From contig CAZEJO010000016.1 in assembly GCA_964512285.1 (NCBI GenBank), positions 1-34,352 on the forward strand: DNA of 34,352 nt, written 5' to 3'. A program made the position numbers and the translations under genes. The DNA is from SM23-28-2 sp964512285 (GTDB taxonomy: Bacteria; Chloroflexota; Dehalococcoidia; SM23-28-2). Shown here one piece after another: positions 1-7,563 of this stretch; position 1 is the stretch's first letter; each line of letters opens with the position of its first letter. The notes under the pieces are model-generated. The model saw only the letters and a program-made list of their open reading frames with translations, did not search any database and was not told the DNA's origin.

Positions 1-113
1 TCTACATGGTGGGGCCTATCGAGGAGGCGGCCGAGCAGGCCGAGCAGATGGAGAAAGAAGCGACGGGGGCAGGGCCCGAGGAGGCCTCAACCGGTGCCGA
101 ATCTAAGAGTTGA
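1..113 (+). CDS. atpD: F1F0 ATP synthase subunit beta, C-terminal end (partial)
   Basis: The window opens inside this gene; reading frame begins at base 3 and ends at TGA 111-113. The visible 36 residues start YMVGPIEEAAEQAEQM, which matches the C-terminal helix of F1 beta subunits (family consensus FYMVG-IEEA-EKA). The protein is the catalytic nucleotide-binding subunit of the F1 sector of ATP synthase. The tail after the helix is Glu/Ala/Gly-rich and slightly longer than usual. The last 20 bases overlap the GTG start of atpC, the standard gene order of bacterial atp operons. What is seen is only the tail; the identity rests on this motif plus the adjoining epsilon gene. Confidence 0.88.
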   Translation, partial: YMVGPIEEAAEQAEQMEKEATGAGPEEASTGAESKS

Positions 114-534
114 CATCGTTACCGCCGAGAAGATCGTCTTCTCCGAAGAGGACGTCGACCGGCTGATCGTCCCCGGCGTCGAGGGCGAGCTGGGGGTTCT
201 GCCCCTGCATGCGCCCCTTCTGACCACGATCCAGCCGGGGGTGCTGCGCGTCGTCAAGGGCGAGGAAGAGACGACCATGGCTATCACGGGCGGCTTCATC
301 GAGGTGCGGGAGAACCGCATTACCATCCTGGCCGATGCCGCTGAAAGGGGAGAGGATATCGATGTGGCGCGGGTAGAGGAGGCTCGCCGCCGCGCCGAGG
401 AGCGCCTGGCCTCGCGGGAGGCGACCATCGATATTGTGAAGGCGGAAATGGCTCTCAAGCGGGCCCTGGTTCGCCTCAAGGCGGCTGAGCAAATCCGGCG
501 GCGTCGCCGCGGCGCCCCGCCGCCAACGAGCTAG
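94..534 (+). CDS. atpC: F1F0 ATP synthase subunit epsilon
   Basis: The 146-residue product is the epsilon subunit of the F1 central stalk, which couples rotation to catalysis and can inhibit ATP hydrolysis. Residues 1-85 fit the beta-sandwich domain, with the signature VPGVEGELGVLPLHAPLLT near residues 27-45 and an ITGGFIEV segment around 65-72. Residues 90-135 are the two C-terminal helices, rich in Arg, Ala and Glu. The start is GTG at 94, preceded by GAGGAGG about 9 bases upstream inside atpD, so the two genes overlap by 20 bases and are probably translationally coupled. The extreme C terminus (RRRRR followed by GAPPPTS) is unusually basic. It is the last gene of the atp operon. Confidence 0.95.
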   Translation: MPNLRVDIVTAEKIVFSEEDVDRLIVPGVEGELGVLPLHAPLLTTIQPGVLRVVKGEEETTMAITGGFIEVRENRITILADAAERGEDIDVARVEEARRRAEERLASREATIDIVKAEMALKRALVRLKAAEQIRRRRRGAPPPTS

Positions 535-567
535 ACCTGGCGCTCTTCCTCCGACTGGGATAGGCTC

Positions 568-1824
568 ATGGCAGGCGAACGTTACATCATCGAAGGCGGG
601 CGTAGGCTCCAGGGCGCAGCCGATGTAAGCGGCTCCAAGAACGCCGCCGTGGCTGCCATGGCTGCTTCCCTTCTCGTGCCCGAAGACTGCTATCTGGAGA
701 ACGTTCCCGCCATCGGTGACGTCAGGTTCATGGCCGAGGTGCTGGAGAGCTTGGGGGCAGAGGTCGAAAGGCCGTCGTCCTCAACGCTGCGCCTGAGGGC
801 CGCCGACATCACGGCCTTCTCCCCACCCACGGAGCAGGTGGTGAACCTGCGGGCCAGCTTCATGGTCATGGGCCCACTGTTAGCCCGCTTCGGCCAGGCG
901 GCCTGCAGCCCGCCCGGCGGCGACGTCATCGGTCAGAGGCCCATCGATGTCCACCTGGCCGGCTTTGCTGCCATGGGTGCGGATATTCGTCGCCAGGGGG
1001 GGAAGTTCTTAGCCGAGGCCAAGAGGCTGCGGGGCGCTCGCATCTTCATGGACTACCCCAGCGTCCTGGGCACACAGAACCTGACCATGGCTGCCACTCT
1101 CGCCAAAGGCACCACCGTCATCGTCAACGCAGCCGCCGAGCCGGAGATCGCCAGTCTGGCAGAGATGTTGAACAAGATGGGCGCTCGCATCCAGGGAGCC
1201 GGCTCCCACACGATAGAGATCGAAGGGGTGGATGCCCTTCATGCCACCACTCATCGCATAATCCCTGATCGCATCGAGGCGGGCACCTTCGCCATCGCCG
1301 CCGCCATCACCGGCGGTGACGTGCGCATCTGCGGGCTGGAACCTCAGCGCCTGTACTCGCTGGTGGCCAAGCTCCGGGAGACCGGGGTCAAGGTAGATGA
1401 GGGCGAGGACGTCCTGCATGTGCGCGGCGATGGTCAACTGATGGCCGTGACCATTCAGGCGGTGCCCTATCCCGGCCTGGCCACCGACCTTCAGGCGCCT
1501 ATGGCCGCTCTTCTCACCCAGGCGCGGGGCGTGAGCTACGTCCACGAGAGGGTTTTCGACAATCGTCTGCTCTACGTCAGCGAGCTGCGAAAGATGGGGG
1601 CAGAGGTGGTCTCCACCGGCAATACTGCTATTATTAGTGGGCCCACTTCCCTTATCGGCACCAGCGTTCGCGCTCTCGACATCCGGGCCGGGGCGGCTCT
1701 TGTGCTGGCGGGGCTGGCCGCCCGTGGCAGGACAGAGATCTTCGATATCTATCACCTGAACCGCGGCTACCAGTGCCTAGACGGCAAGCTGCGGTCACTG
1801 GGAGCAAACATTCAAAGCGCATAG
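568..1824 (+). CDS. murA: UDP-N-acetylglucosamine 1-carboxyvinyltransferase (Asp-type active site)
   Basis: The 418-residue enzyme transfers enolpyruvate from PEP to UDP-GlcNAc, the first committed step of peptidoglycan precursor synthesis in the cytoplasm. Family motifs are clear: SGSKNAA with the substrate Lys24, RASFMVMGPLLARFG near 95-109, YPGLATDLQAP with the catalytic Asp307, and DIRAGAALVLAG near the C terminus. Length is normal for the family. The active-site loop reads PPGGDVIGQRPIDVH, so the residue equivalent to E. coli Cys115 is Asp119. This Asp form is known from mycobacteria and chlamydiae and confers insensitivity to fosfomycin. It lies 33 bp after atpC and 42 bp before mreB, on the same strand, as a probable envelope operon. 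Its presence argues that the host makes peptidoglycan. Confidence 0.96.
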   Translation: MAGERYIIEGGRRLQGAADVSGSKNAAVAAMAASLLVPEDCYLENVPAIGDVRFMAEVLESLGAEVERPSSSTLRLRAADITAFSPPTEQVVNLRASFMVMGPLLARFGQAACSPPGGDVIGQRPIDVHLAGFAAMGADIRRQGGKFLAEAKRLRGARIFMDYPSVLGTQNLTMAATLAKGTTVIVNAAAEPEIASLAEMLNKMGARIQGAGSHTIEIEGVDALHATTHRIIPDRIEAGTFAIAAAITGGDVRICGLEPQRLYSLVAKLRETGVKVDEGEDVLHVRGDGQLMAVTIQAVPYPGLATDLQAPMAALLTQARGVSYVHERVFDNRLLYVSELRKMGAEVVSTGNTAIISGPTSLIGTSVRALDIRAGAALVLAGLAARGRTEIFDIYHLNRGYQCLDGKLRSLGANIQSA

Positions 1825-1866
1825 CGGTTCCCCCATTGATCGATTCTTGGGCTGGGGGTGGGGAGC

Positions 1867-2895
1867 ATGTTTGGCAGGAGAATAGGCGTCGACCTCGGCA
1901 CGGCCAACGTGTTGGTCTACGTGAGAGGCAAGGGCATCGTCATCAAAGAGCCCTCTGTGGTGGCGGTGGCTCAGCGGGACAACAGCATCGTAGCCGTCGG
2001 AGCCGAGGCCCGTGACATGTTGGGACGTGCGCCGGGGCCTATCGCCGTGATCCGTCCCATGCGCGAGGGTGTCATAGCTGACTACCTGACCACTGAGGCC
2101 ATGCTGCGCTACTTCATCGGCAAGGTAGTGGGGCGGTTCAATATCATCAGGCCAGAGGTCATGGTCTGCATACCCGCAGGGGTGACCAGTGTGGAGCAAC
2201 GAGCGGTGCGTGATGCCGCCGAAGCAGCCGGCGCTCGCCGGCCAGCCAATCTGGTGCCCGAGCCCCTGGCCGCTGCCATCGGTGCTCGTATGCCCGTGGA
2301 CACGCCCCGAGGCCACATGGTGGTGGATGTCGGCGGCGGCCGCACCGAGGCTGCCGTCATATCAATGTACGGCATCGTCACCAGTGAGTCAGTGCGAGTG
2401 GCCGGCGATCGCTTGGACGATGCCATCGCCACCTACATCAAGCGTCGCCACAACCTGATCATCGGTGACCGCACTGCCGAGGAGGTCAAGATCGCTGTCG
2501 GCAGCGCTCTCCCGATAGAGGAGGAACTAACCACAGACGTGCGCGGCCGTGATCAGATCAGTGGTCTGCCCAAGAACATAACCGTGACCTCTCAGGAGAT
2601 TACCCAGGCTATTCAGGATCCACTGGCCAGCATCCTGGGAGCCATTCGGGGCGTGCTGGAGCGGACGCCGCCAGAGCTGGCCTCCGATGTGGTAGACAGG
2701 GGCATCGTCCTTACGGGGGGTGGTGCTCTCGTCCGTAACCTGGACCGCCTGATTGTCCAGGAGATCGGCATCCCCTGCTCGCTGGCCGAGAACTCTATGG
2801 ACTGTGTGGCCATCGGGGCCGGTATCGCCCTGGAGCATCTAGACCTTATCCGTCGTGCCCAGCCCGCCGAGGGCGATTTCCTGGCCGGATACTAG
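1867..2895 (+). CDS. mreB: Rod shape-determining protein MreB/Mbl, actin-like ATPase
   Basis: The 342-residue product belongs to the bacterial actin family, which polymerises on the inner membrane face and organises lateral cell-wall synthesis. It begins MFGRRIGVDLGTANVLVYV, containing the phosphate-1 motif. DVGGGRTEAAVIS near residue 156 is phosphate-2, and VLTGGGALVRNLDRLI near 281 is the adenosine motif. ATG at 1867 is chosen because family members start MF-xx-IGIDLGTANVL. An in-frame GTG at 1858 would add only three residues. murA followed by an mreB/mbl paralogue resembles the Firmicutes murAA-mbl neighbourhood. There is no mreC or mreD next to it, so it may be a second, Mbl-like copy. 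The stop overlaps the convergent rex stop by 4 bases. Confidence 0.93.
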   Translation: MFGRRIGVDLGTANVLVYVRGKGIVIKEPSVVAVAQRDNSIVAVGAEARDMLGRAPGPIAVIRPMREGVIADYLTTEAMLRYFIGKVVGRFNIIRPEVMVCIPAGVTSVEQRAVRDAAEAAGARRPANLVPEPLAAAIGARMPVDTPRGHMVVDVGGGRTEAAVISMYGIVTSESVRVAGDRLDDAIATYIKRRHNLIIGDRTAEEVKIAVGSALPIEEELTTDVRGRDQISGLPKNITVTSQEITQAIQDPLASILGAIRGVLERTPPELASDVVDRGIVLTGGGALVRNLDRLIVQEIGIPCSLAENSMDCVAIGAGIALEHLDLIRRAQPAEGDFLAGY

Positions 2896-3560
2896 CGCCC
2901 CTTCGGCGGCTCCTCTTGGGCCTTCAGGTGGAAGGTCATGCTCTGAAGCGCCAGCACGGGGTCGATCTGTCGCAGTTCCACGTCGTGGGGTCTCCAAGGG
3001 CACATCGGGGCATAATTGAGGATGGCCTTTACGCCGCAGCGTACCAGGGTGTCGACTACTGTTTGGGCTTCAGAAGCGGGCACCGCTACAATGCCGATAT
3101 CCACCGAGTCTTCGCGCAGCCTCTGTTCGAGTTCGTTCACGTGCCTAACCGTCACCGATGCCAGCTTCTGGCCCACAACCTGCTCGTCCACATCGAAGGC
3201 CTGAACGACCTGGAAACCCTGGCTGGCGAACCCCCCGTATTCTAGGATGGCCCGCCCCACTCTGCCCACGCCAACAAGCGCCATCTGCCACCGGCGGTTG
3301 AGGCCGAGGATGCGCCACAGTTCCTCTAAAAGCTGGCCCACGTTGTAGCCACGCCCCTGCTTGCCAAAGCGACCGAAATAGCTCAGGTCCTTGCGAATTT
3401 GGGCTGGCGTTACCCGTGATACCTTGGCCAGCTCCGTCGAACTCACCACCTCTTTCCCTCTGGACTGTAGCAGGGCCAGGCAGCGGGCATACAGCGGCAG
3501 GCGGTCGATGACCACATCGGGGCTCCTGGGGGCTCTCCCTGTCCTTCGGTTCGGTGTCAA
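2892..3560 (-). CDS. rex: Redox-sensing transcriptional repressor Rex
   Basis: Rex is a dimeric cytoplasmic repressor that senses the NADH/NAD+ ratio and controls fermentation and respiration genes. The N-terminal winged helix (residues about 17-85) has the family signature RLPLYARCLALL and VTPAQIRKDLSYFGRFGKQGRGYNV in two pieces. The C-terminal Rossmann domain carries VGVGRVGRA near residue 96, and the closing YAPMCPW with downstream helix is the domain-swap region. The longest frame begins with TTG at 3560. A GTG at codon 16 (3513-3515) has AGGAG at good spacing and directly precedes the conserved VIDRLP segment, so it may be the true start. It converges on mreB with a 4-base overlap. Its own operator could lie in 3561-3866, but I do not see a clear TTGTGA-type palindrome there. 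Confidence 0.94.
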   Translation of the reverse strand: MTPNRRTGRAPRSPDVVIDRLPLYARCLALLQSRGKEVVSSTELAKVSRVTPAQIRKDLSYFGRFGKQGRGYNVGQLLEELWRILGLNRRWQMALVGVGRVGRAILEYGGFASQGFQVVQAFDVDEQVVGQKLASVTVRHVNELEQRLREDSVDIGIVAVPASEAQTVVDTLVRCGVKAILNYAPMCPWRPHDVELRQIDPVLALQSMTFHLKAQEEPPKGR

Positions 3561-3866
3561 CGTGCGCTCCGCCGCGGCAAACGGTTATCGCTAATGATCC
3601 CCGGCCGCCTTGGAGCCGGAGACCTTGTGCCTTTTTTCGCAATCAGTTTACAACACCAAGACCCCGTTGCGCCAACCCTCGCCCAGAAGAAATTGCGATC
3701 CTTTGTCCAGAAAATCGACCGCCGGCAAGACTGCGGCTATCGTTGCCTCTTCTGCTACTGGGATACGATAGCGACAGAGGTTATAATGCACTACGAGCCT
3801 GTCGCCGTGGAGAGCATGGGGGTCGAGGTGATACAGGTGGCGAAGGCTTGAGGAGGCACACGTCCC
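3561..3866. other. Divergent intergenic region between rex and the lipoprotein gene
   Basis: These 306 bases separate the divergent rex and lipoprotein genes. The only element I can point to is a TATAAT hexamer at 3782-3787, listed separately, and the AGGAGG at 3851-3856 that serves the GTG start at 3867. Short open frames exist here (for example 3594-3851 plus) but have no recognisable motifs or ribosome binding sites. No RNA gene or Rex-type palindrome was recognised. Confidence 0.5.
3782..3787 (+). promoter_or_regulatory. Candidate -10 element (TATAAT) for the lipoprotein gene
   Basis: A perfect sigma-70 -10 hexamer lies about 80 bases upstream of the GTG start at 3867, in an otherwise mixed-composition region. 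No convincing -35 hexamer is present at 16-18 bases upstream, so the call rests on the -10 alone. Confidence 0.35.
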
Positions 3867-4574
3867 GTGAAGCGAATACTGGCGGCACTAGGTCTTGCTA
3901 CTCTCCTGGGGTTGCTCGCTCCGGCCTGCGGGGGAGGCTCCGAAAGCAGCCTTCCCACGCCTGGCCCTGAGGGCGAGGCCGTCATCAGGGTGGAGATGCA
4001 CAACAACTTCTTTTTCCCCAGCGCTCTCACCGTCAGAGCGGGAGGAGATTACATCCTCGATCTGCGCAACGAGGACGATGAGGCCCACAATCTGCGGATA
4101 GCAGGCATCGACAACGAATACGAGACCGACGATGACCTCGTATCTGACGACGTTGCTCCCGGCAAGACCGGCAGCCTGGCATTTCGGATCGACCAGCCGG
4201 GTGTCTACGACTTTCGCTCCGACTCGCAGTTGATCAACATGGTGGGTAGCCTGACCGTATGGGAGGCTCCTCCCATCGCGACGTGGGTGCCCGTCACCCC
4301 CAGCCCGACGTCCAGTCCGACGGAGGAGGTCGAGTCGCCCACGCCCAGTCCGACGGAGGAGACCGAGTCGCCCACGCCCAGTCCGACGGAGGAGACCGAG
4401 TCGCCCACGCCCAGCCCGACGGAGGAGGCTGAGTCGCCCACGCCCAGCCCGACGGAGGAGGTCGAGTTGCCCACGCCAAGCCCGACGGAGGAGGCCGAGT
4501 TGCCCACGCCAAGCCCGACGGAGGAGGCCGAGTCGCCCACGCCGAGCCCGACGACGACCCCCGCTGGCGAATGA
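3867..4574 (+). CDS. Cupredoxin-fold lipoprotein with Pro/Thr/Ser/Glu tandem-repeat tail
   Basis: The 235-residue protein looks exported. An N-terminal Lys/Arg pair is followed by a hydrophobic stretch and a Cys at residue 21 in LLAPACGGG, a relaxed lipobox, so it is probably a surface lipoprotein. Residues about 38-132 resemble a plastocyanin/cupredoxin domain: an NNFFFPSALTV strand, DEAHNLRI with His74, and a closing NMVGSLTVW with Met125. The Cys and second His expected just before Met125 are absent (FRSDSQL), so the copper site is incomplete. From residue 155 onward the protein is an 11-residue repeat (PTPSPTEE core), likely an extended acidic wall-spanning stalk. The start is GTG with AGGAGG 10 bases upstream. 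Specific function is unknown. It precedes meaB by about 87 bp. Confidence 0.75.
   Translation: MKRILAALGLATLLGLLAPACGGGSESSLPTPGPEGEAVIRVEMHNNFFFPSALTVRAGGDYILDLRNEDDEAHNLRIAGIDNEYETDDDLVSDDVAPGKTGSLAFRIDQPGVYDFRSDSQLINMVGSLTVWEAPPIATWVPVTPSPTSSPTEEVESPTPSPTEETESPTPSPTEETESPTPSPTEEAESPTPSPTEEVELPTPSPTEEAELPTPSPTEEAESPTPSPTTTPAGE
4329..4559 (+). repeat. 33-bp coding tandem repeat (about 7 units)
   Basis: Seven in-frame 33-bp units encode the 11-residue motif x-E-(S/L)-PTPSPTEE, with x being V, T or A; the last unit ends in TTT instead of TEE. Units differ mainly at the first and third codons and at synonymous positions (agt/agc, ccc/cca/ccg). This suggests repeated expansion with later drift. 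The tract encodes the lipoprotein stalk, and its copy number is likely variable between strains. Confidence 0.92.
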
Positions 4575-4661
4575 CCTGGCCATGGTCTGTGACGTTAGCC
4601 TCGTGTAGCCGCTCTTGGGCTGGCACCGGGACGTGGGGCTGTGTGCGGAAGAAGTGATCGA

Positions 4662-5639
4662 ATGGGAACAGGGCAAGACTTTACAGAACTGGTGGAGCGA
4701 ATGCTGGCCGGCGATACGCTGGCCTTGCCTCGTCTTATCAGCCTGGTGGAAGGAGAGAGCGAGGCGGTGGCGGGAATCATGCGCCGCATCAGCCCTCGCA
4801 CAGGGCGCGCTTACTGCATAGGGGTCACCGGACCGCCGGGGACGGGCAAGAGCACCGTAGTGGACAAGCTCACCGCCATCCTGCGTGAGAAGGATCTGTC
4901 GGTGGGCATTGTGGCCGTCGACCCCTCCAGCCCCTTTTCCGGCGGCGCTCTCCTGGGCGACCGCATCCGCATGCAGCAGCACTACCTCGACCCGGGCGTA
5001 TTCATCCGCAGCATGGCCACTCGCGGCAGCCACGGCGGCTTGCCTGTCACCGTCCAGGGCGTCATCAAGCTCCTCGATGCCAGCGGCCGCGACGTGGTCT
5101 TAGTGGAGACGGTGGGCGTCGGCCAGACAGAGCTGGACGTCATGGATGCCACCGATATCGTCATTGTCGTGCTCACGCCCGAATCTGGCGACGCCGTGCA
5201 GGCCATGAAGGCGGGTCTGTTCGAGATCGCCGACGTGTTTGCCATCAACAAAGCCGACCGTGAGGGAGCCCCCCGCATGAAGGCTGAACTGGAGACGTTT
5301 GTAGCCATGAAGCCGGGCGAACCCATCCCCGTCGTGCTCACCCAGGCTCACCGTGGCATCGGCATCGATGAGCTGCACGAGGAGCTGGAGCGTCGCCGGC
5401 GCATCCAGGAGGAGAACGACGAGCTGGAGAAGCGCCGCCGTCAGCGCCGCCGCGAGGAGTTCCTGGAGATGCTTCAGCGCAAGGTGCGGGCGCGCTTCCT
5501 GGATTTCGCCGAGAAGGACGGCCAACTGAAGGACCTCAGCGAGCGAGTGGCCGCAGGTGAGTTGGATCCCTATTCAGCCTGCGCCCAGGTGCTGGACGAC
5601 CGTCAGTGGCTGGGCAAATGGCTCACCCAGAGGGAATGA
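4662..5639 (+). CDS. meaB: MeaB/ArgK-family P-loop GTPase (methylmalonyl-CoA mutase chaperone type)
   Basis: The 325-residue product belongs to the MeaB/ArgK/MMAA family of G3E-class GTPases that load and protect the B12 cofactor of acyl-CoA mutases. Walker A is GVTGPPGTGKST at residues 54-65. The following VDPSSPFSGGALLGDRIRM, VETVGVGQTELDV and AINKAD segments are family hallmarks. A charged coiled region (about 245-275) precedes the C-terminal helices. ATG at 4662 is preceded by GGAAG at acceptable spacing; a GTG at 4641 would add seven residues. No mutase gene lies in the window, so its partner must be elsewhere. Presence implies a B12-dependent mutase, for example in propionate or methylmalonyl-CoA metabolism (inference). 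Confidence 0.9.
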   Translation: MGTGQDFTELVERMLAGDTLALPRLISLVEGESEAVAGIMRRISPRTGRAYCIGVTGPPGTGKSTVVDKLTAILREKDLSVGIVAVDPSSPFSGGALLGDRIRMQQHYLDPGVFIRSMATRGSHGGLPVTVQGVIKLLDASGRDVVLVETVGVGQTELDVMDATDIVIVVLTPESGDAVQAMKAGLFEIADVFAINKADREGAPRMKAELETFVAMKPGEPIPVVLTQAHRGIGIDELHEELERRRRIQEENDELEKRRRQRRREEFLEMLQRKVRARFLDFAEKDGQLKDLSERVAAGELDPYSACAQVLDDRQWLGKWLTQRE

Positions 5640-5655
5640 GGGAAGAAGGCTGCCG

Positions 5656-5677
5656 GCCGCTGCGTGCGGCTTTCGTT
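5656..5677 (+). terminator. Possible intrinsic terminator after meaB
   Basis: GCCGC, loop TGCGT, GCGGC is followed immediately by TTTCGTT. The stem is only 5 bp and the T-run is interrupted. Its position 16 bases after the meaB stop, in the convergent gap with etfB, supports a terminator role. Confidence 0.4.
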
Positions 5678-5735
5678 CGTGGACGTAGCCGGTCGGGTGC
5701 TTGTGCTGGGGGTCCCTTGTCTGTGGTCCGGTTGG

Positions 5736-6533
5736 CTACAGGTAGGCCCGTAGGCGCTCCACGAGGGCTTTCGCCTGCTCTTGAGGAGTGCCCTGCAAGA
5801 ACTCGCGCTTTCTCGCCTTAGACTCGGCCTGGGCCAGGCCGTCCACAATGGTCGGCGAGCCTGGCAGCCCTATCATCTCCGCCTCAACGTCTATGTCGCT
5901 GGCGGCCCAGACGGTGACTGGACCATCGGCCTCCGCCCAGACCTTGCGCTCCATGTCCATGAAGCGCGGCTCGTTGGCTCCCACTTTCACCGAGGCTGTG
6001 CAGGGCAGGGGCACCTGGATAACCTCGTAGCCGCCGGCCAGCTCTCGCTTGGCCTTCACCATCTTCGAGTCCGGCAGTACTTCCAGGTCTTCGGCGTAGG
6101 TGATCTGGGAGGTATCCAACCACTCGGCGATACCTGGTGGCACCTGGGCCGTGGCGCCATCGGAGGACTCCTCGCCGCAGAGGATGAGGTCGTAGTCGCC
6201 GATCTTGCGGATGCCTTGGGCCAAGGCGTAAGAGGTGGCCAGGGTGTCGGCGGCGGCGAAGGACCTATCGCTTAGCAGGTAGGCATCGTCGGCTCCCATA
6301 GCCAGCGCCAGGCGCAGATAGGGCTCGAACAGCGGTGGCCCCATGGCCACGACGGTAACCTTGCCGCCGTGTTGCTCTTTCAGGGTGAGGGCCATCTCCA
6401 GGACGTTCATGTCAGGGGGGTTGATCTCCGAGCGAACGTTGCCCCGTTCGATAGTCATGGTCTTGGTGTCTACCTTCACCTCTTCCGGCTTAGGGACCAC
6501 CTTCACACAGGCGATAATGTGCAGCGGTCGCAT
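5736..6533 (-). CDS. etfB: Electron transfer flavoprotein subunit beta
   Basis: The 265-residue product is the beta subunit of the heterodimeric ETF, which takes or donates electrons with acyl-CoA dehydrogenases and, in bifurcating forms, NADH and ferredoxin. It begins MRPLHIIACVKVVPKPEEV, the usual ETF-beta N terminus. It continues with INPPDMNVLEMALTLKE, MGADDAYLLSDR and GEESSDGATAQVPPGIAEWL. The start at 6533 is chosen over an upstream in-frame extension because GGGAGG lies 7 bases upstream and the protein then starts as family members do. It is the last gene of the minus-strand kor-hdr-etf cluster, 4 bases after etfA. Whether this is a bifurcating type cannot be decided from the motifs alone. 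Confidence 0.95.
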   Translation of the reverse strand: MRPLHIIACVKVVPKPEEVKVDTKTMTIERGNVRSEINPPDMNVLEMALTLKEQHGGKVTVVAMGPPLFEPYLRLALAMGADDAYLLSDRSFAAADTLATSYALAQGIRKIGDYDLILCGEESSDGATAQVPPGIAEWLDTSQITYAEDLEVLPDSKMVKAKRELAGGYEVIQVPLPCTASVKVGANEPRFMDMERKVWAEADGPVTVWAASDIDVEAEMIGLPGSPTIVDGLAQAESKARKREFLQGTPQEQAKALVERLRAYL

Positions 6534-6537
6534 CGGC

Positions 6538-7560
6538 TTACCTCCCACCGTTGCCGCCGCGGGCTTTCTTGACAGCCTCGATGAGGGGCGGCAGAACGTT
6601 GAACATGTCATCGACGATGCAGTAGTCCGCCGCCTCGAAGATCGGGGCCTCTGCATCGATGTTGATGGCTACGATGGTCTCGGCCTTCTCGACGCCTACG
6701 GTGAACTGGAAGGCCCCGCTGATGCCGCAGACGATGGCCAGCTTGGGACGGGTGACGTAGCCGGTCTGGCCTATCATGCCGTCTCGCGATACCCAGCCCT
6801 CGTCCACGGGCACACGCGACCACCCCACCTCGCCTTCCAACAGGCTGGCCAGTTCATTAGCGAGGGTGAAGTCGCCCTGGCAGCCCCTGCCAGCGGCCAC
6901 CAGCACCTCGGCCTTGGTGATGTCCACACCTCCACCCACAACGTGCTCCAGCACCTGAACCTTGATGTCCTTCTCGGTCAGTTTCACCGGCACGTTGACG
7001 ACCTTACCCTTGCGAGCGGTGTCGGGCTCCGGCACCGCGAACACCCCCGGGCGCACGGTGGCCATTTGGGGTCGGTTATCCGGGCACTTGATGTAGGCAA
7101 TGACACCGCCACCGAAACCCGATACCTCGCCGATCAGCAGGCCCGATTTCTCTTCCAGCTTCAGGTCCGTGCAGTCGGCGGTGAGGCCGGTGCGCAGCCG
7201 CACAGCTATCCGACCGGCCAGGTCGCGGCTATCGGGGGTTGCTCCCAGCAGAAGGATGTCTGGCTTCCCCTCGAGGATAATCTCCGTGATGACTTTTGCG
7301 TAGCCATCGGTGGTGTATTGGCGCAGCAGGGGATCATCCGCCACTCGCACCTCGTCGGCACCAGCAGCGATAGCCTCCTGGGCCAGGTCACTCACCTGGT
7401 CGCCCAGGAGAACGCCCACAACGGGGATGCCCCGGCCGTCGGCCAGCTCGCGGGCTTTCCCCAGTAGCTCCAGGGATACGCCCCCCAATTGGCCCTGACT
7501 CTGTTCTAAGTACACCCAGATGGCGCTGGCTTCCTGGGCACCGTACAGTGACTTGGTCAT
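6538..7560 (-). CDS. etfA: Electron transfer flavoprotein subunit alpha
   Basis: The 340-residue partner of EtfB binds FAD in its C-terminal domain. The N-terminal ETF domain covers about residues 10-190. The FAD domain contains VAAGRGCQG, then SRVPVDEGWVSRDGMIGQTG, then PKLAIVCGISGAFQFTVGV and a closing INIDAEAPIFEAADYCIVDD, all typical. There is no N-terminal ferredoxin domain, as is present in some bifurcating EtfA proteins. It starts with ATG 3 bases after the hdrCB-like stop and ends 4 bases before etfB. This tight packing with Hdr-type genes suggests that this ETF exchanges electrons with the HdrCB/HdrA proteins, not only with a membrane ETF dehydrogenase (inference). Confidence 0.95.
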   Translation of the reverse strand: MTKSLYGAQEASAIWVYLEQSQGQLGGVSLELLGKARELADGRGIPVVGVLLGDQVSDLAQEAIAAGADEVRVADDPLLRQYTTDGYAKVITEIILEGKPDILLLGATPDSRDLAGRIAVRLRTGLTADCTDLKLEEKSGLLIGEVSGFGGGVIAYIKCPDNRPQMATVRPGVFAVPEPDTARKGKVVNVPVKLTEKDIKVQVLEHVVGGGVDITKAEVLVAAGRGCQGDFTLANELASLLEGEVGWSRVPVDEGWVSRDGMIGQTGYVTRPKLAIVCGISGAFQFTVGVEKAETIVAINIDAEAPIFEAADYCIVDDMFNVLPPLIEAVKKARGGNGGR

Positions 7561-7563
7561 CGT

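Noticed and set aside
3594..3851. 85-codon plus-strand open frame upstream of the lipoprotein
   Set aside because: No ribosome binding site, no recognisable motif, and it covers the TATAAT promoter candidate.
4329..4559. CRISPR array
   Set aside because: Units are directly contiguous without unique spacers and are in frame within a coding region.
4205..4626. Minus-strand repeat proteins opposite the lipoprotein tail
   Set aside because: The low-complexity repeats arise from reading the 33-bp coding repeat in other frames; the plus-strand frame has a ribosome binding site, signal peptide and domain.
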